Of a stretch of 64,000 nt of DNA, positions 44,624 to 54,262 are shown one piece after another. Position numbers and translations under genes: made by a program. The DNA lies in NCBI GenBank assembly GCA_030348875.1, contig JAUCEP010000002.1:2063001-2127000 (forward strand), read 5' to 3'. The notes below the pieces were generated by a model that saw nothing but the letters and a program-made list of their open reading frames with translations, did no database searches and was not told where the DNA came from. The first letter of the stretch is position 1. Every line of letters begins with the position of its first letter. This DNA is from Ureibacillus composti (lineage in GTDB: Bacteria > Bacillota > Bacilli > Bacillales_A > Planococcaceae).

Positions 44624-47434
44624 ATGTCGAACAATGTATTATATGCTGGTTCCCCTTGGTCAGCATTCTCTGGACCTAACTTAGGGTATGTTATGGAACA
44701 ATATGAATTATTCCTACAATCTCCTGAAGAAGTAGATCCAGATTTAATAGCGCTTTTCCAACAATTTGGAGCGCCAACAATTGAAGGTGGCACTACAGAA
44801 ACGGAAGGGGCTGCTAATGTACCTACAGCGAACTTAACAAAAGTATTTGCTGCTGTACAACTTGCAGATGCAATTCGCTCATATGGACATCTTGCTGCAG
44901 ATGTATATCCGCTAAAAGATCGTCAATTAGATAATTCTCGAATTGATGTTGCTTCTTATGGTTTAACAGAAGCAGATCTAGTTGGAATGCCAGCTACGTT
45001 ATTCTTTAATAACGTGCCTGCAAGCGTTTCCAATGGTAAACAAGCAATTGATTATTTACGAGCAATCTATACTGGTAAAGCCGGTTTCGAATATTCTCAC
45101 GTAGATAACAAAATCGAACGTGAATGGCTACAATCTAAAATTGAGTCAGGTATTGTAAATTCAAGCTTAACAACAGAAGAGAAAAAAGCGATTCTAGAAC
45201 GATTAACACGCGTTGAAGATTTTGAAAGATTTATCCATAAAACATTTGTAGGTCAAAAACGTTTCTCAATTGAAGGTTTAGATACATTAGTTGTATTACT
45301 TGATGAAATCGTTAAAGCTGCAGATGAAGACAAAATGAAATATTTACAAATCGGTATGGCACACCGTGGACGTTTAAATGTTTTAACACACGTTGTAAAT
45401 AAACCATACGATATGATGTTTTCAGACTTTGCACACGTTCCAAATGATTTCTTCTTCCCAAAAGACGGCTCTTTAGAAATTTCTAAAGGTTGGACTGGTG
45501 ACGTGAAGTACCATATGGGTGCTACACATACTAAGAATTCAGGAATGAAAGTGAAATTAGCTTACAATCCTTCTCATTTAGAAGTAGTAAGTCCGATTAT
45601 TACAGGTTCAACTCGTGCTGCTCAGGAGGATACTACATCTTCAGGAACACCAAAATTTGATCCAAGTAAAGCTTTAGCTGTATTAGTTCATGGTGATGCT
45701 GCATTTGCTGGTGAAGGAATCGTTCAAGAGACTTTCAACTATGCAAATACAAACGGTTTCACAACTGGTGGATCAATCCACATCATTTCTAATAATATGA
45801 TTGGATTCACAACTGAACATTATGATTCTCGTTCTACACACTATTCATCTGATGTTGCTAAAGGATATGGAGTTCCAGTAATTCATGTAAATGCAGATGA
45901 TCCAGAAGCAGTAGTACAAGTTGCTCGAATCGCATTTGAATACCGTCAAATTTTCGGTAAAGACATTTTAATCGACTTAATTGGATTCCGTCGTTTTGGT
46001 CATAATGAAACTGATGACCCAACTGTAACGAATCCTTCAACTTATTTAATTGTTGCGAAACATCCTACTGTACGTGCAAGTTATGGAGAAAGATTAGCTA
46101 CAGAAGGTATTGTAACTGCTGAAGAAGTTAAAAACTTAGATGATCAAATTTATGCTGAAATGCAAGCTTCTTACGATCATGTTAAAGAAGTTGGTGCTGA
46201 AAATGGCCACTTTGAAGTTGAAATGCCTGAAGAATTAAAATCAGGTTACCCAGAAGTTGACACAACAATTACTAAAGAAGATTTAAAACAAATTAATCAA
46301 GATTTATTAGCTTGGCCTGAAAGCTTCGAGCCACAAAATAAATTAGCTAAAATTTTAAATAAACGTGTAGATGCAATTGAATCTGGTAAAATCGACTGGG
46401 GTCATGCTGAAACTTTAGCATTTGCTGGAATTTTACGTGATGGTAACCCAATTCGTATTACTGGGCAAGATGCACAACGTGGTACATTCTCACAACGCCA
46501 CTTAGTATTACACGATAAAAACAATGGTTCTGAGTACACACCATTACATCATATCTCTGGATCAAACGCATCATTTGCAGTTTACAACTCACCATTAACT
46601 GAGGCTGCAATCGTCGGATATGAATATGGTTATAATTTAGAAAATGAAAAAGCTTTATCAATTTGGGAAGCACAATTTGGTGACTTCGCAAACATGGCTC
46701 AAATCATGTTTGATAATTTCATTTCAGCTGCTCGTTCTAAATGGGGACAAAAATCTGGTTTAGTTCTTTTATTACCAAATGGTATTGAAGGTCAAGGTCC
46801 AGAGCATTCTTCTGCACGTATTGAACGTTATTTACAATTATCAGCGGAAAATAACTGGATTGTTGCAAACTGTTCAACTGCTGGAAACTATTTCCACTTA
46901 ATACGTCGTCAAGCTAAAATGCTTGGAACAGAAGGAGTTCGTCCATTAGTAGTAACATCACCAAAATCATTACTTCGTCATCCTTTAGCTGCTGCTACAA
47001 TTGAGCAATTATCTGAAGGTAAATTTGAAGAAGTAATTGAACAACCAGGATTAGGAACGGCTCCTAAGAAAGTTGAACGAATTGTCATTGGTTCTGGTAA
47101 AGTAATGATCGATTTAGCTGATCGTGTTAAAGAAGGCGAAGGTTATGAAAAACTTCACATTTTACGTGTTGAAGAATTATATCCATTCCCATCACAAAAA
47201 TTATCAGATATTATTGCAAAATATCCAAACGCAAAAGAAATCGTTTGGGTACAAGAAGAACCTAAAAACCAAGGTCCATGGAAATATGCTTTAGAATATT
47301 TACTTGAAGTGGCAAATGGTAAAAAATTATCTTACGTTGGACGTCCTGAAATGTCTTCTACTTCAGAAGGTGACATGGATTCACATAAAGTTGCTCAAGC
47401 AAAAGTTATTGATGAAGCTTTAGCAATCAAATAA
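44624..47434 (+). CDS. odhA: 2-Oxoglutarate dehydrogenase E1 component
   Basis: E1 decarboxylates 2-oxoglutarate with thiamine pyrophosphate and passes the succinyl group to E2 in the TCA cycle. The roughly 936-residue protein starts with MSNNVLYAGSPWSAF, has the HRGRLNVLTHVVNK domain, the TPP motif HGDAAFAGEGIVQET...NNMIGF, the transketolase-like central part (GRGTFSQRH-type QRGTFSQRHLVLHD) and a C-terminal RVEELYPFP. ATG 44624 follows TTGGAGG; the frame is open upstream to 44513 but has no site there. It is followed by odhB after 105 nt. Confidence 0.96.
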   Translation: MSNNVLYAGSPWSAFSGPNLGYVMEQYELFLQSPEEVDPDLIALFQQFGAPTIEGGTTETEGAANVPTANLTKVFAAVQLADAIRSYGHLAADVYPLKDRQLDNSRIDVASYGLTEADLVGMPATLFFNNVPASVSNGKQAIDYLRAIYTGKAGFEYSHVDNKIEREWLQSKIESGIVNSSLTTEEKKAILERLTRVEDFERFIHKTFVGQKRFSIEGLDTLVVLLDEIVKAADEDKMKYLQIGMAHRGRLNVLTHVVNKPYDMMFSDFAHVPNDFFFPKDGSLEISKGWTGDVKYHMGATHTKNSGMKVKLAYNPSHLEVVSPIITGSTRAAQEDTTSSGTPKFDPSKALAVLVHGDAAFAGEGIVQETFNYANTNGFTTGGSIHIISNNMIGFTTEHYDSRSTHYSSDVAKGYGVPVIHVNADDPEAVVQVARIAFEYRQIFGKDILIDLIGFRRFGHNETDDPTVTNPSTYLIVAKHPTVRASYGERLATEGIVTAEEVKNLDDQIYAEMQASYDHVKEVGAENGHFEVEMPEELKSGYPEVDTTITKEDLKQINQDLLAWPESFEPQNKLAKILNKRVDAIESGKIDWGHAETLAFAGILRDGNPIRITGQDAQRGTFSQRHLVLHDKNNGSEYTPLHHISGSNASFAVYNSPLTEAAIVGYEYGYNLENEKALSIWEAQFGDFANMAQIMFDNFISAARSKWGQKSGLVLLLPNGIEGQGPEHSSARIERYLQLSAENNWIVANCSTAGNYFHLIRRQAKMLGTEGVRPLVVTSPKSLLRHPLAAATIEQLSEGKFEEVIEQPGLGTAPKKVERIVIGSGKVMIDLADRVKEGEGYEKLHILRVEELYPFPSQKLSDIIAKYPNAKEIVWVQEEPKNQGPWKYALEYLLEVANGKKLSYVGRPEMSSTSEGDMDSHKVAQAKVIDEALAIK

Positions 47435-47539
47435 TTCACTTATAACTAACACTATTACGGAATATTAGCTACAACTTAGAGTAGCGATACCATGCAAGTA
47501 AAGAGATATATTGCATGATATTAAAAGGAGGATATTAAA

Positions 47540-48799
47540 GTGGCTGAAATTAAAGTCCCTGAATTAGCAGAATCGATTACAGAAGGTACAATTGCCCAGT
47601 GGGTTAAAAAAGTTGGAGATCGCGTAGAAAAAGGCGAATTCATCGTAGAATTAGAAACAGATAAAGTAAACGCTGAAATTATTTCTGAAGAAGCAGGTGT
47701 ATTAACACAAATTTTAGCTGGAGAAGGCGATACAGTTCTTGTAGGACAAGTAATCGCTGTTGTTGAAGCTGGAGAAGGTGCTGCACCAGCACCAGCTACA
47801 CCTGTAGCAGAAGCACCAAAAGCAGAAACTGCACCAGCACCAGCAGCTCCTACACCAGCACCTGCTGCACCAGTTGTTGCGGAAGAAACTTCAAACGAAC
47901 GCGTTGTTGCTTCACCAGCAGCACGTAAACTTGCTCGTGAAAAAGGCATTGATTTAAGCCAAGTTTCACCTGTTGACCCACAAGGTCGAGTACGTGTACA
48001 AGATGTTGCAGCTCATGGAGTAGCACCAGTTGCAGCTGCACCAGTAGCACAAGTTGCTCCATCAAACGGACCAGTAGTGTTCACACCAGCAGCAAACACT
48101 GATCGTGTAACAATCGAAAAAATGAGCCGCCGTCGTCAAACAATTGCAAAACGTTTATTAGAAGTTAAACAATCAACTGCAATGTTAACAACATTTAACG
48201 AAATTGATATGACAAATATCATGGCTTTACGTAAACGCAAACAAGAAGAGTTCGTGAAAGCAAACGACATCAAACTTGGTTTCATGTCATTCTTCACAAA
48301 AGCAGTTGTTGCAGCTCTTAAAAAATATCCATACGTTAACGCTCAAATTTCAGGTGATGAAATTCACTTAAATAACTTCTTTGATATCGGAATCGCGGTT
48401 TCAACTGAAGAAGGTTTAGTTGTTCCAATCGTACGTGATGCAAATAGCAAAAACTTTGCTGAAATCGAAAAAGATATCGCTAGCTTAGCTAAAAAAGCAC
48501 GCGAGAAAAAATTAGGTTTAAATGACATGGCTGGTGGCTCATTCACTATTACTAATGGTGGTGTATTCGGTTCATTAATGTCTACTCCAATTATGAATGG
48601 TACACAAGCTGGTATTTTAGGTATGCACTCAATTATAAACCGTCCAGTTGCAGTTAATGGTGAAGTTGAAATCCGTCCAATGATGTATGTGGCATTATCT
48701 TATGACCACCGTATCATCGATGGTAAAGATTCAGTTGGATTCTTAAAAACAGTTAAAGAGTTAATCGAAAATCCAGAAGATTTACTTTTAAATTCTTAA
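47540..48799 (+). CDS. odhB: Dihydrolipoyl succinyltransferase (E2 of 2-oxoglutarate dehydrogenase)
   Basis: The 419-residue E2 has one lipoyl domain (residues 1-76, lipoyl-lysine in [11 protein letters not shown]). An Ala/Pro-rich linker (about 80-118) and an E1/E3-binding domain ([29 protein letters not shown]) follow. The catalytic domain ends in [17 protein letters not shown] with the active-site His and Asp. GTG 47540 follows AAAGGAGGA. The linker uses repeated GCACCAGC-type codons and is the most GC-rich part of the gene. It forms an operon with odhA; the E3 gene is elsewhere. Confidence 0.96.
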   Translation: MAEIKVPELAESITEGTIAQWVKKVGDRVEKGEFIVELETDKVNAEIISEEAGVLTQILAGEGDTVLVGQVIAVVEAGEGAAPAPATPVAEAPKAETAPAPAAPTPAPAAPVVAEETSNERVVASPAARKLAREKGIDLSQVSPVDPQGRVRVQDVAAHGVAPVAAAPVAQVAPSNGPVVFTPAANTDRVTIEKMSRRRQTIAKRLLEVKQSTAMLTTFNEIDMTNIMALRKRKQEEFVKANDIKLGFMSFFTKAVVAALKKYPYVNAQISGDEIHLNNFFDIGIAVSTEEGLVVPIVRDANSKNFAEIEKDIASLAKKAREKKLGLNDMAGGSFTITNGGVFGSLMSTPIMNGTQAGILGMHSIINRPVAVNGEVEIRPMMYVALSYDHRIIDGKDSVGFLKTVKELIENPEDLLLNS

Positions 48800-48805
48800 T
48801 AAAAG

Positions 48806-48838
48806 AAAAACTAGCGATTAAATTCGCTAGTTTTTTTA
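48806..48838 (+). terminator. Terminator of odhAB
   Basis: AAACTAGCGA pairs with TCGCTAGTTT, then seven T. Confidence 0.88.
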
Positions 48839-48983
48839 TTTAACTTCATAAAAGTTCCTTAATTCAAAATACCTATATATATTATTATTTAGTAATTTGT
48901 CGTTACATTTGGTAAGAACCTTTCAAACCTTGATAAATCAGTATTTTTGTTTGTCGAATTGCAATTTTCAGAAAAAAGTAGCG

Positions 48984-49012
48984 TTGACAATACATGATAT
49001 GCATAGTACAAT
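48984..49012 (+). promoter_or_regulatory. SigA promoter of the lysine riboswitch transcript
   Basis: TTGACA at 48984-48989 and TACAAT at 49007-49012 are separated by 17 bp. The riboswitch leader begins about 20 nt later. Confidence 0.75.
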
Positions 49013-49048
49013 CGAGTAGTAAATTAATAAAAAAGCCTCACGTTCGAG

Positions 49049-49228
49049 TGAGGTAGAGGTGCGATCTTTATTAGTTCTTTATCGAGCTTGAGCATGCGAA
49101 GAAGTAAAGAAGAAGGAAATATCGCCGAAGTCTGAAGTATGCTCAAATGCTTCATGCTGGGTCTGCAGTGAATAATTGCAGGACTGTCTCAGTTGGTTTT
49201 CCTTAGCCATCTGAGTTGTGCTATCTCA
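49049..49228 (+). promoter_or_regulatory. Lysine riboswitch (L-box)
   Basis: P1 is TGAGGTAG (49049-49056) with CTATCTCA (49221-49228). The L-box core is present: GAGGTAGAGGTGCGA, AAGGAAATATCGCCGAAG, GCTGGGTCTGCA and GCAGGACTGTC. The 5' strand of P1 can also pair with CCTCAC just upstream (49037-49042). It controls the ABC transporter genes that follow, strongly suggesting a lysine importer. Confidence 0.95.
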
Positions 49229-49269
49229 AGAGAAGGAACGGAAGAGGATTTAGGCTTTATGTAAATAAT

Positions 49270-49299
49270 GCGACCTGAGTTCATCTTAGGTCGCTTTTT
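49270..49299 (+). terminator. Riboswitch-controlled terminator
   Basis: GCGACCT (49270-49276) pairs with AGGTCGC (49288-49294), followed by five T. It lies between the aptamer and the lipoprotein gene, so bound lysine should end transcription here. Confidence 0.88.
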
Positions 49300-49339
49300 A
49301 TTTAAGTAAATATAAAACATAACAAAGGAGAGAAAATCA

Positions 49340-50191
49340 ATGTCAAAACAACTTAAACTACTTATGGTAGCTATGTTTGCAATTTTAATTTTAGCTGCAT
49401 GTGGTACTTCAAAAGAAGAAGGTACATCTAATTCAGATGCTTCAAATACTGAAGAAAAAGATGTATTAAAAGTTGGATTAGAAGCAGGTTATGCTCCATT
49501 TAACTGGACACAACAAGATGATTCAAACGGTGCAGTTAAAATTCAAGGATCGGAAGAGTATGCAGGCGGTTACGATGTTGAAATCGCAAAACGCGTTGCC
49601 GATGCTTTAGGTAAAGAATTAGTCATTGTAAAAACTGAATGGGATGGTTTATTACCAGCTTTAGAATCAAATGTAATTGATGCAATTATTGCTGGGATGA
49701 GCCCTACTCCTGAGCGTGCAGAAGTAATTGATTTTACTGAAAACTACTATACAAGTAATTTTGTAATCGTAACAAAAGCTGGTGGAGAGTATGCAGACGC
49801 TAAAACACTAGCAGACTTTGCAGGAGCTAAAATTACATCTCAATTAAACACAACAAACTATGCAGTGATTGATCAAATTCCTGATGTTAAAAAAGAAACG
49901 GCAATGGAAAGCTTCTCACATATGCGTGTAGCATTAGAATCTGGTGTTATTGATGGATATGTTGCTGAACGTCCTGAAGCGGTATCTGCATCTTCAGCAA
50001 ACGAAAACTTCACATATGTTGAATTAGAAGATGGATTCAAAACTGATCCAGCTGATACTTCTGTTGCAATCGGTCTTCGTAAAGGTGATGAAAATAAAGA
50101 CAAAATTAATGAAGTAATTAAATCAATCACTGAGGAAGAGCGTCAAGAATTAATGGATCAAGCAATTGCAAACCAACCTGCATCAAAATAA
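49340..50191 (+). CDS. Amino-acid (probably lysine) ABC transporter binding lipoprotein
   Basis: The 283-residue protein has a lipoprotein signal (LLMVAMFAILILAACG) and a polar-amino-acid SBP domain (LKVGLEAGYAPFNW, GYDVEIAKRVADALGKEL, VIDAIIAGMSPTPERAEVIDFTENYY). The L-box upstream indicates lysine as the ligand; the family itself covers many polar amino acids. AAAGGAGAGAAAATCA precedes ATG 49340. Confidence 0.9.
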   Translation: MSKQLKLLMVAMFAILILAACGTSKEEGTSNSDASNTEEKDVLKVGLEAGYAPFNWTQQDDSNGAVKIQGSEEYAGGYDVEIAKRVADALGKELVIVKTEWDGLLPALESNVIDAIIAGMSPTPERAEVIDFTENYYTSNFVIVTKAGGEYADAKTLADFAGAKITSQLNTTNYAVIDQIPDVKKETAMESFSHMRVALESGVIDGYVAERPEAVSASSANENFTYVELEDGFKTDPADTSVAIGLRKGDENKDKINEVIKSITEEERQELMDQAIANQPASK

Positions 50192-50204
50192 GATTTAATG
50201 ATCT

Positions 50205-50242
50205 CACTGGTCACTTTAAGGTGGCCAGTGTGTCTCTTTTTT
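50205..50242 (+). terminator. Intercistronic hairpin after the binding-protein gene
   Basis: CACTGGTCAC and GTGGCCAGTG pair and TCTCTTTTTT follows. Such partial terminators usually keep binding-protein mRNA more abundant than permease mRNA. Confidence 0.65.
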
Positions 50243-50292
50243 ATTAAAATGTGAATCTATTTTGTTGTTCCAAAATACTTAGGAGGATATTT

Positions 50293-51015
50293 ATGAGTTT
50301 GGATATTATACTCTCTATACTTGAAGAGAATTGGCCAAGTTATTTACGCGGCGCATATATGACGTTATTAATAGCTATTATCAGTACAATTATTGGTGCT
50401 CTTATCGGATTATTTATTGGGGTGATGCACACAATTCCACTTCGAAAGAAATCTATTAAATCAGTCATTTTAAAATTAGTTAATGTCATATTAACAGTTT
50501 ATGTAGAAATCTTCCGTGGTACACCAATGATTGTACAAGCAATGGTCGTATTTTATGGATTAGCTGCTTATGGCTTTGAAATGGATCGATTTGTTGCGGC
50601 AATTGTCGTTGTAGGATTGAATACAGGTGCCTATATGGCTGAATATGTTCGTGGTGGTATTGTTTCCATTGACAAAGGCCAATATGAAGCTGCAGAAGCG
50701 ATTGGTATGGGACATTTCCAAACAATGATTCATGTGATTTTGCCTCAAGTTTTCCGAAATATTTTACCAGCTACAGGCAATCAACTAATTATGAATATTA
50801 AAGATTCTGCTGTGTTAAGTGTAATCAGTGTTACGGAGTTATTCTTTACGACAAAATCTATTGCAGGCGCAAACTTCCGATTTGCTGAATCATATATCAT
50901 TACGTGTATAATTTATTTAATCATGACAGTTGTAGCTAGCCAAATTTTGCGTTATATCGAGAAAAAAATGGATGGCCAAAATGCCTACCAAGTTGAACAA
51001 ATTAGAAAAAAATAG
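50293..51015 (+). CDS. Amino-acid ABC transporter permease
   Basis: The 240-residue HisM/GlnP-type permease has about five membrane helices, with the family's EIFRGTPMIVQAMVVFYGL and the EAA loop EAAEAIGMGHFQTMIHVILPQVFRNILPATGN. ATG 50293 is chosen for AGGAGG upstream; the frame starts earlier but without a site. It works with the ATPase encoded 27 nt downstream, probably as a homodimer because only one permease gene is present. Confidence 0.92.
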   Translation: MSLDIILSILEENWPSYLRGAYMTLLIAIISTIIGALIGLFIGVMHTIPLRKKSIKSVILKLVNVILTVYVEIFRGTPMIVQAMVVFYGLAAYGFEMDRFVAAIVVVGLNTGAYMAEYVRGGIVSIDKGQYEAAEAIGMGHFQTMIHVILPQVFRNILPATGNQLIMNIKDSAVLSVISVTELFFTTKSIAGANFRFAESYIITCIIYLIMTVVASQILRYIEKKMDGQNAYQVEQIRKK

Positions 51016-51042
51016 ATTTAAGTCGCGTAAGGAGTTATAAAG

Positions 51043-51777
51043 ATGGAAAAAGTAATTGAAATTAAACATCTAAATAAATCATTTGGTCAGCACGAAGTAT
51101 TGCGCGATGTAAATTTCACTGTAAACAAAGGTGAAGTTGTCTGTCTAATCGGATCATCGGGCTCCGGAAAATCAACACTGCTTCGTTGTATTAACCTTCT
51201 TGAAACACCGAGTGGTGGGGAAATTATTTATAATGGTGAAAATATTTTAGATGAAAAACATAATATTAAAGAATATCGTACTCATTTAGGGATGGTATTC
51301 CAGCAATTTAATTTATTCGATAATCATAATGTATTAAGTAATTGTATGGTGGGGCAACAAAAAGTATTGAAACGTTCAAAAGATGAAGCAAAAGCGAATG
51401 CTTTAAAATACTTATCAGTTGTTGGCATGGACCAATATGTTAATGCAAAACCTCGTCAATTATCTGGTGGTCAAAAGCAACGTGTTGCCATTGCTCGTGC
51501 ATTAGCAATGGATCCCGATGTAATGCTTTTTGATGAACCAACATCTGCTCTGGATCCTGAAATGGTAGGAGAAGTATTAAAAGTAATGCGCCAACTAGCA
51601 GATGAGGGGAATACAATGTTAATTGTAACCCATGAGATGGAGTTTGCTCGTGAAGTATCTGACCGAGTTGTGTTTATGGATAAAGGGGTAATTGTGGAGG
51701 AAGGACCACCTGAACAGGTACTTGTCAATCCGGTTAATGAAAGAACAAAAGAATTCTTAAAACGAACATTAAAATAA
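51043..51777 (+). CDS. Amino-acid ABC transporter ATP-binding protein
   Basis: The 244-residue GlnQ/HisP-type ATPase has Walker A GSSGSGKS at residues 37-44, Q-loop VFQQFNLFD, signature LSGGQKQRV, Walker [13 protein letters not shown] and switch His in VTHEM. It is the last gene of the lysine-riboswitch operon. AAGGAGTTATAAAG precedes ATG 51043. Confidence 0.93.
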   Translation: MEKVIEIKHLNKSFGQHEVLRDVNFTVNKGEVVCLIGSSGSGKSTLLRCINLLETPSGGEIIYNGENILDEKHNIKEYRTHLGMVFQQFNLFDNHNVLSNCMVGQQKVLKRSKDEAKANALKYLSVVGMDQYVNAKPRQLSGGQKQRVAIARALAMDPDVMLFDEPTSALDPEMVGEVLKVMRQLADEGNTMLIVTHEMEFAREVSDRVVFMDKGVIVEEGPPEQVLVNPVNERTKEFLKRTLK

Positions 51778-51786
51778 TAAAAATGA

Positions 51787-51824
51787 AAACAGCAATCGTA
51801 TATGACTTATACGATTGCTGTTTT
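51787..51824. terminator. Terminator between convergent genes
   Basis: AAACAGCAATCGTATA pairs with TATACGATTGCTGTTT. It ends the ABC operon and probably the minus-strand small peptide transcript as well. Confidence 0.85.
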
Positions 51825-51924
51825 AGCTTCTAGAATTCCATTCAGCATATAGAATGAAGACAATCGCAAATACGAATGCGATAATAAAAAACCACATTGG
51901 TAAACTACCAAAGGATAATGACAT
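51823..51924 (-). CDS. 33-residue single-span membrane peptide
   Basis: AGGTGAT lies 7 nt before ATG 51924. The peptide has a polar start (MSLSFGSLP), one membrane helix (MWFFIIAFVFAIVFILY) and a short tail AEWNSRS. Its clean ribosome site and terminator make it likely to be real. It resembles accessory micropeptides of respiratory or transport complexes in size only; no family is recognised. Confidence 0.6.
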   Translation of the reverse strand: MSLSFGSLPMWFFIIAFVFAIVFILYAEWNSRS

Positions 51925-52091
51925 TTACAAAATCACCTCTATAAATTCATTGTATCATTTGCATGATAACCCTTCAATAAAAGGAAGATAGAGATCGTGG
52001 TGAACGAATTAGGTATTTTTATTAACACAGACATCTTAAAATGGTATAGAATATAAGAGAACAATGCAATTATTAAAGTGAGGTTAAAGTT

Positions 52092-52295
52092 ATGTTAAAT
52101 TTGAAGTGGAAAGAGGCACCAACAATCCGCACTGTAAAATGTGTTAATACAAATGCTTCAAAATATTTAGTATCGAATGTATTAACGGTTGGAAAAGAAT
52201 ATGAAGTGAAAAATGAAACAGAAGAGTTTCTATTTGTAGTTGATAATACTGGCAATGTTGGCGGTTACTATAAAGATTATTTTGAAGAACTTTAA
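52092..52295 (+). CDS. DUF6501 family small protein
   Basis: The 67-residue protein matches a small Bacillales family: KEAPTIRTVKCVNTNASKYLV, then VLTVGKEYEVKNETEEF and FVVDNTGNVGGYYKDYFEE. It is a beta-rich soluble protein of unknown function. AGTGAGGTTAAAGTT precedes ATG 52092, and a strong terminator follows. Confidence 0.8.
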   Translation: MLNLKWKEAPTIRTVKCVNTNASKYLVSNVLTVGKEYEVKNETEEFLFVVDNTGNVGGYYKDYFEEL

Positions 52296-52301
52296 TATTG
52301 A

Positions 52302-52347
52302 AAAAGCACGATTAGCGAAGACAGTATCTTCTACTAATCGTGCTTTT
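52302..52347. terminator. Bidirectional terminator
   Basis: AAAAGCACGATTAG pairs with CTAATCGTGCTTTT. It serves the DUF6501 gene and the convergent yaaN-like gene. Confidence 0.85.
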
Positions 52348-53467
52348 ATTTTTGATCAATTTCCAGTAGTTTCGATTCTAACGCATTTTGTTGCTCATTG
52401 CTTGTAGCCTGTACTCGTAGCGTTTCTTCAATTGATTCAATTAATTGAAGTTGAGTTTGTTTAAAGACATCAATCTCTGCGTGTGAAATGGTTTTGCGAT
52501 TCTGATTCGAATCATTTGCGGTTGACTCTAACATTTTTGCATTTTTACGAATCATTTCATCTGAAGCATTCATTAAGCGTTCCTGCATCATATTGGCCCT
52601 ACGTTGATTATTTAAATTAATGAGTATTGAAATTTGAGATTGCCATAATGGAATCGTTGTCATAATGGATGATTGAATTTTTTCAATTAACATTTGATTT
52701 GTTTGCTGCATGAGTCGAATTTGTGGAGCTGATTGAACAGCTATTTCTCTCGAGATTTGCAATTCATAAATTTTTCGGTCAAGCCATTCAATTGACATAA
52801 GTAAATCTGATAGTTTTTGCTTCGCCATCGGATCGTCTTTTGATTGCTCGACTTTATTAAGTAATTTTGTGTAGTCATTTTTTTTCAAATCCATCAACTT
52901 TAACTCGCCAGCTGCAATAAAAACGGAAATATGATGAAAATAATCTTCGTTTAACCGAAATAGTTCGTCTAACATGTTCATATCTAAGAATAGCCCTTTT
53001 TGGGCGTGTTGAAGTTGTATACTTAATCGATCAATTTGTTTACTTAAGCGGTTATATTGTGACATGGTTTCTTGGATAGATGATTTTCTTCGACTAAATA
53101 GTTTAGAAAAGAAACCTTTACTGTTCTCAATAAGATCGTCTGGGTTAATTTTTTCTAATTGTTCCATCAACTTATGAAGTACTTCTCTTATTGGGGAAGT
53201 ATCATTTCGTTGAACTTGTACAAGCAAATTATGGCTAAAAGTTTTTAAAGCTTCTTGAACCTCTGAACCAAAATTCAAGACATAGTCATATCGAGAAACA
53301 TCAATTTTACTAGCTAAATGCAAAGCTTTAGATTGATCTTCTGAAGAGAGAGACGAAAACAATCCTGGTAAATGTCCTTTACTAGAATCCGATTGAGTCA
53401 TCGAAAAATCAGAAAAAGAGCTCATGATATTTGTAATTGCATTACCAGAGCTCTTTGATTCTGTCAT
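52346..53467 (-). CDS. yaaN: Toxic anion resistance protein, TelA/YaaN family
   Basis: The 373-residue helical, coiled-coil protein has the TelA/KlaA pattern (FFSKLFSRRKSSIQETMSQY, QLQHAQKGLFLDMNMLDELF, ANDSNQNRKTISHAEIDVFKQTQLQLIESI). The name comes from tellurite resistance determinants, but the biochemical role is not established. It overlaps the upstream xpaC-like gene by 4 nt, as in the xpaC-yaaN pair of B. subtilis. Confidence 0.9.
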   Translation of the reverse strand: MTESKSSGNAITNIMSSFSDFSMTQSDSSKGHLPGLFSSLSSEDQSKALHLASKIDVSRYDYVLNFGSEVQEALKTFSHNLLVQVQRNDTSPIREVLHKLMEQLEKINPDDLIENSKGFFSKLFSRRKSSIQETMSQYNRLSKQIDRLSIQLQHAQKGLFLDMNMLDELFRLNEDYFHHISVFIAAGELKLMDLKKNDYTKLLNKVEQSKDDPMAKQKLSDLLMSIEWLDRKIYELQISREIAVQSAPQIRLMQQTNQMLIEKIQSSIMTTIPLWQSQISILINLNNQRRANMMQERLMNASDEMIRKNAKMLESTANDSNQNRKTISHAEIDVFKQTQLQLIESIEETLRVQATSNEQQNALESKLLEIDQK

Positions 53468-54114
53468 CTTTCTTCACCTCTTAGTTCAAGTTGTTTTCGT
53501 CTCTTTTCATTTTCTAATTTTACGAAATCCAATTCAATTTTTAAATTTTCTATATCTGATTCAAGTGCTGACTTTAGATCATCTTCCATTGTTACATGTA
53601 AATCCTTTAATGTTTTACGTGTATCTTCAAGTGCTAGATGGACTTCAGTATCCTTAATTTGCTGTTGAGACAACATTGTATATGTCTCTGTTAAATGTAC
53701 AGCAGAAGGTAAGTGTGCATAGAAGAAGTCTTCTACGTTGTAAAATTTCTGTGGGTTTGATTGTACAATGTTTACAATACGTCGAGATAATTTTGTCATT
53801 TCATTTAGTAATTTAAATGAACGAATTGATCGAACACGAACATACTGTTGTGTTAAAGAATTGATATGTGATTTAGCTTGCTTTATTTGACTTTCAATAT
53901 GTTTAAATTCTGAGCGGGAAAGTTTCAGCTCTTTTGCTCTTTTGGATTTCTGGATTATTTTTATGGCGCTATTACTCACAATATAGGTTAATATTGTAAG
54001 AATTGGCACGACCACAGCACCTAGGTCAAAATTAACTATTGTCAATATATATATAGAAAAACTGAACAAAAAGTTAAGTGCATGTCTGATAAAAAAATTC
54101 GTTGCACCAAGCAT
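53464..54114 (-). CDS. xpaC: XpaC family protein
   Basis: The 216-residue protein has two N-terminal membrane helices (FFIRHALNFLFSFSIYILTIV and AVVVPILTILTYIVSNSAI) and a long helical cytoplasmic part. XpaC was linked to hydrolysis of 5-bromo-4-chloroindolyl phosphate, but its real role is unknown. AGAGGAGGTACGATT precedes ATG 54114. It is first of the xpaC-yaaN operon. Confidence 0.85.
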   Translation of the reverse strand: MLGATNFFIRHALNFLFSFSIYILTIVNFDLGAVVVPILTILTYIVSNSAIKIIQKSKRAKELKLSRSEFKHIESQIKQAKSHINSLTQQYVRVRSIRSFKLLNEMTKLSRRIVNIVQSNPQKFYNVEDFFYAHLPSAVHLTETYTMLSQQQIKDTEVHLALEDTRKTLKDLHVTMEDDLKSALESDIENLKIELDFVKLENEKRRKQLELRGEER

Positions 54115-54262
54115 AATCGTACCTCCTCTAGTTCTATAGTTGTAATACGTATAAGTTGAAGAAAAAGTTTCAAAAACAAAGTTCTTTCTATTTAAAACTT
54201 ATTATGATTGTACAACTTATTTCAATGTTTTTGTATTGGAAAGTAAAGTAACATTTTAACAA

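Noticed and set aside
47521..47949. 142-codon minus-strand ORF opposite odhB
   Set aside because: It is an antisense artefact of the Ala/Pro-rich linker of OdhB, giving a Gly/Ala-rich nonsense protein.
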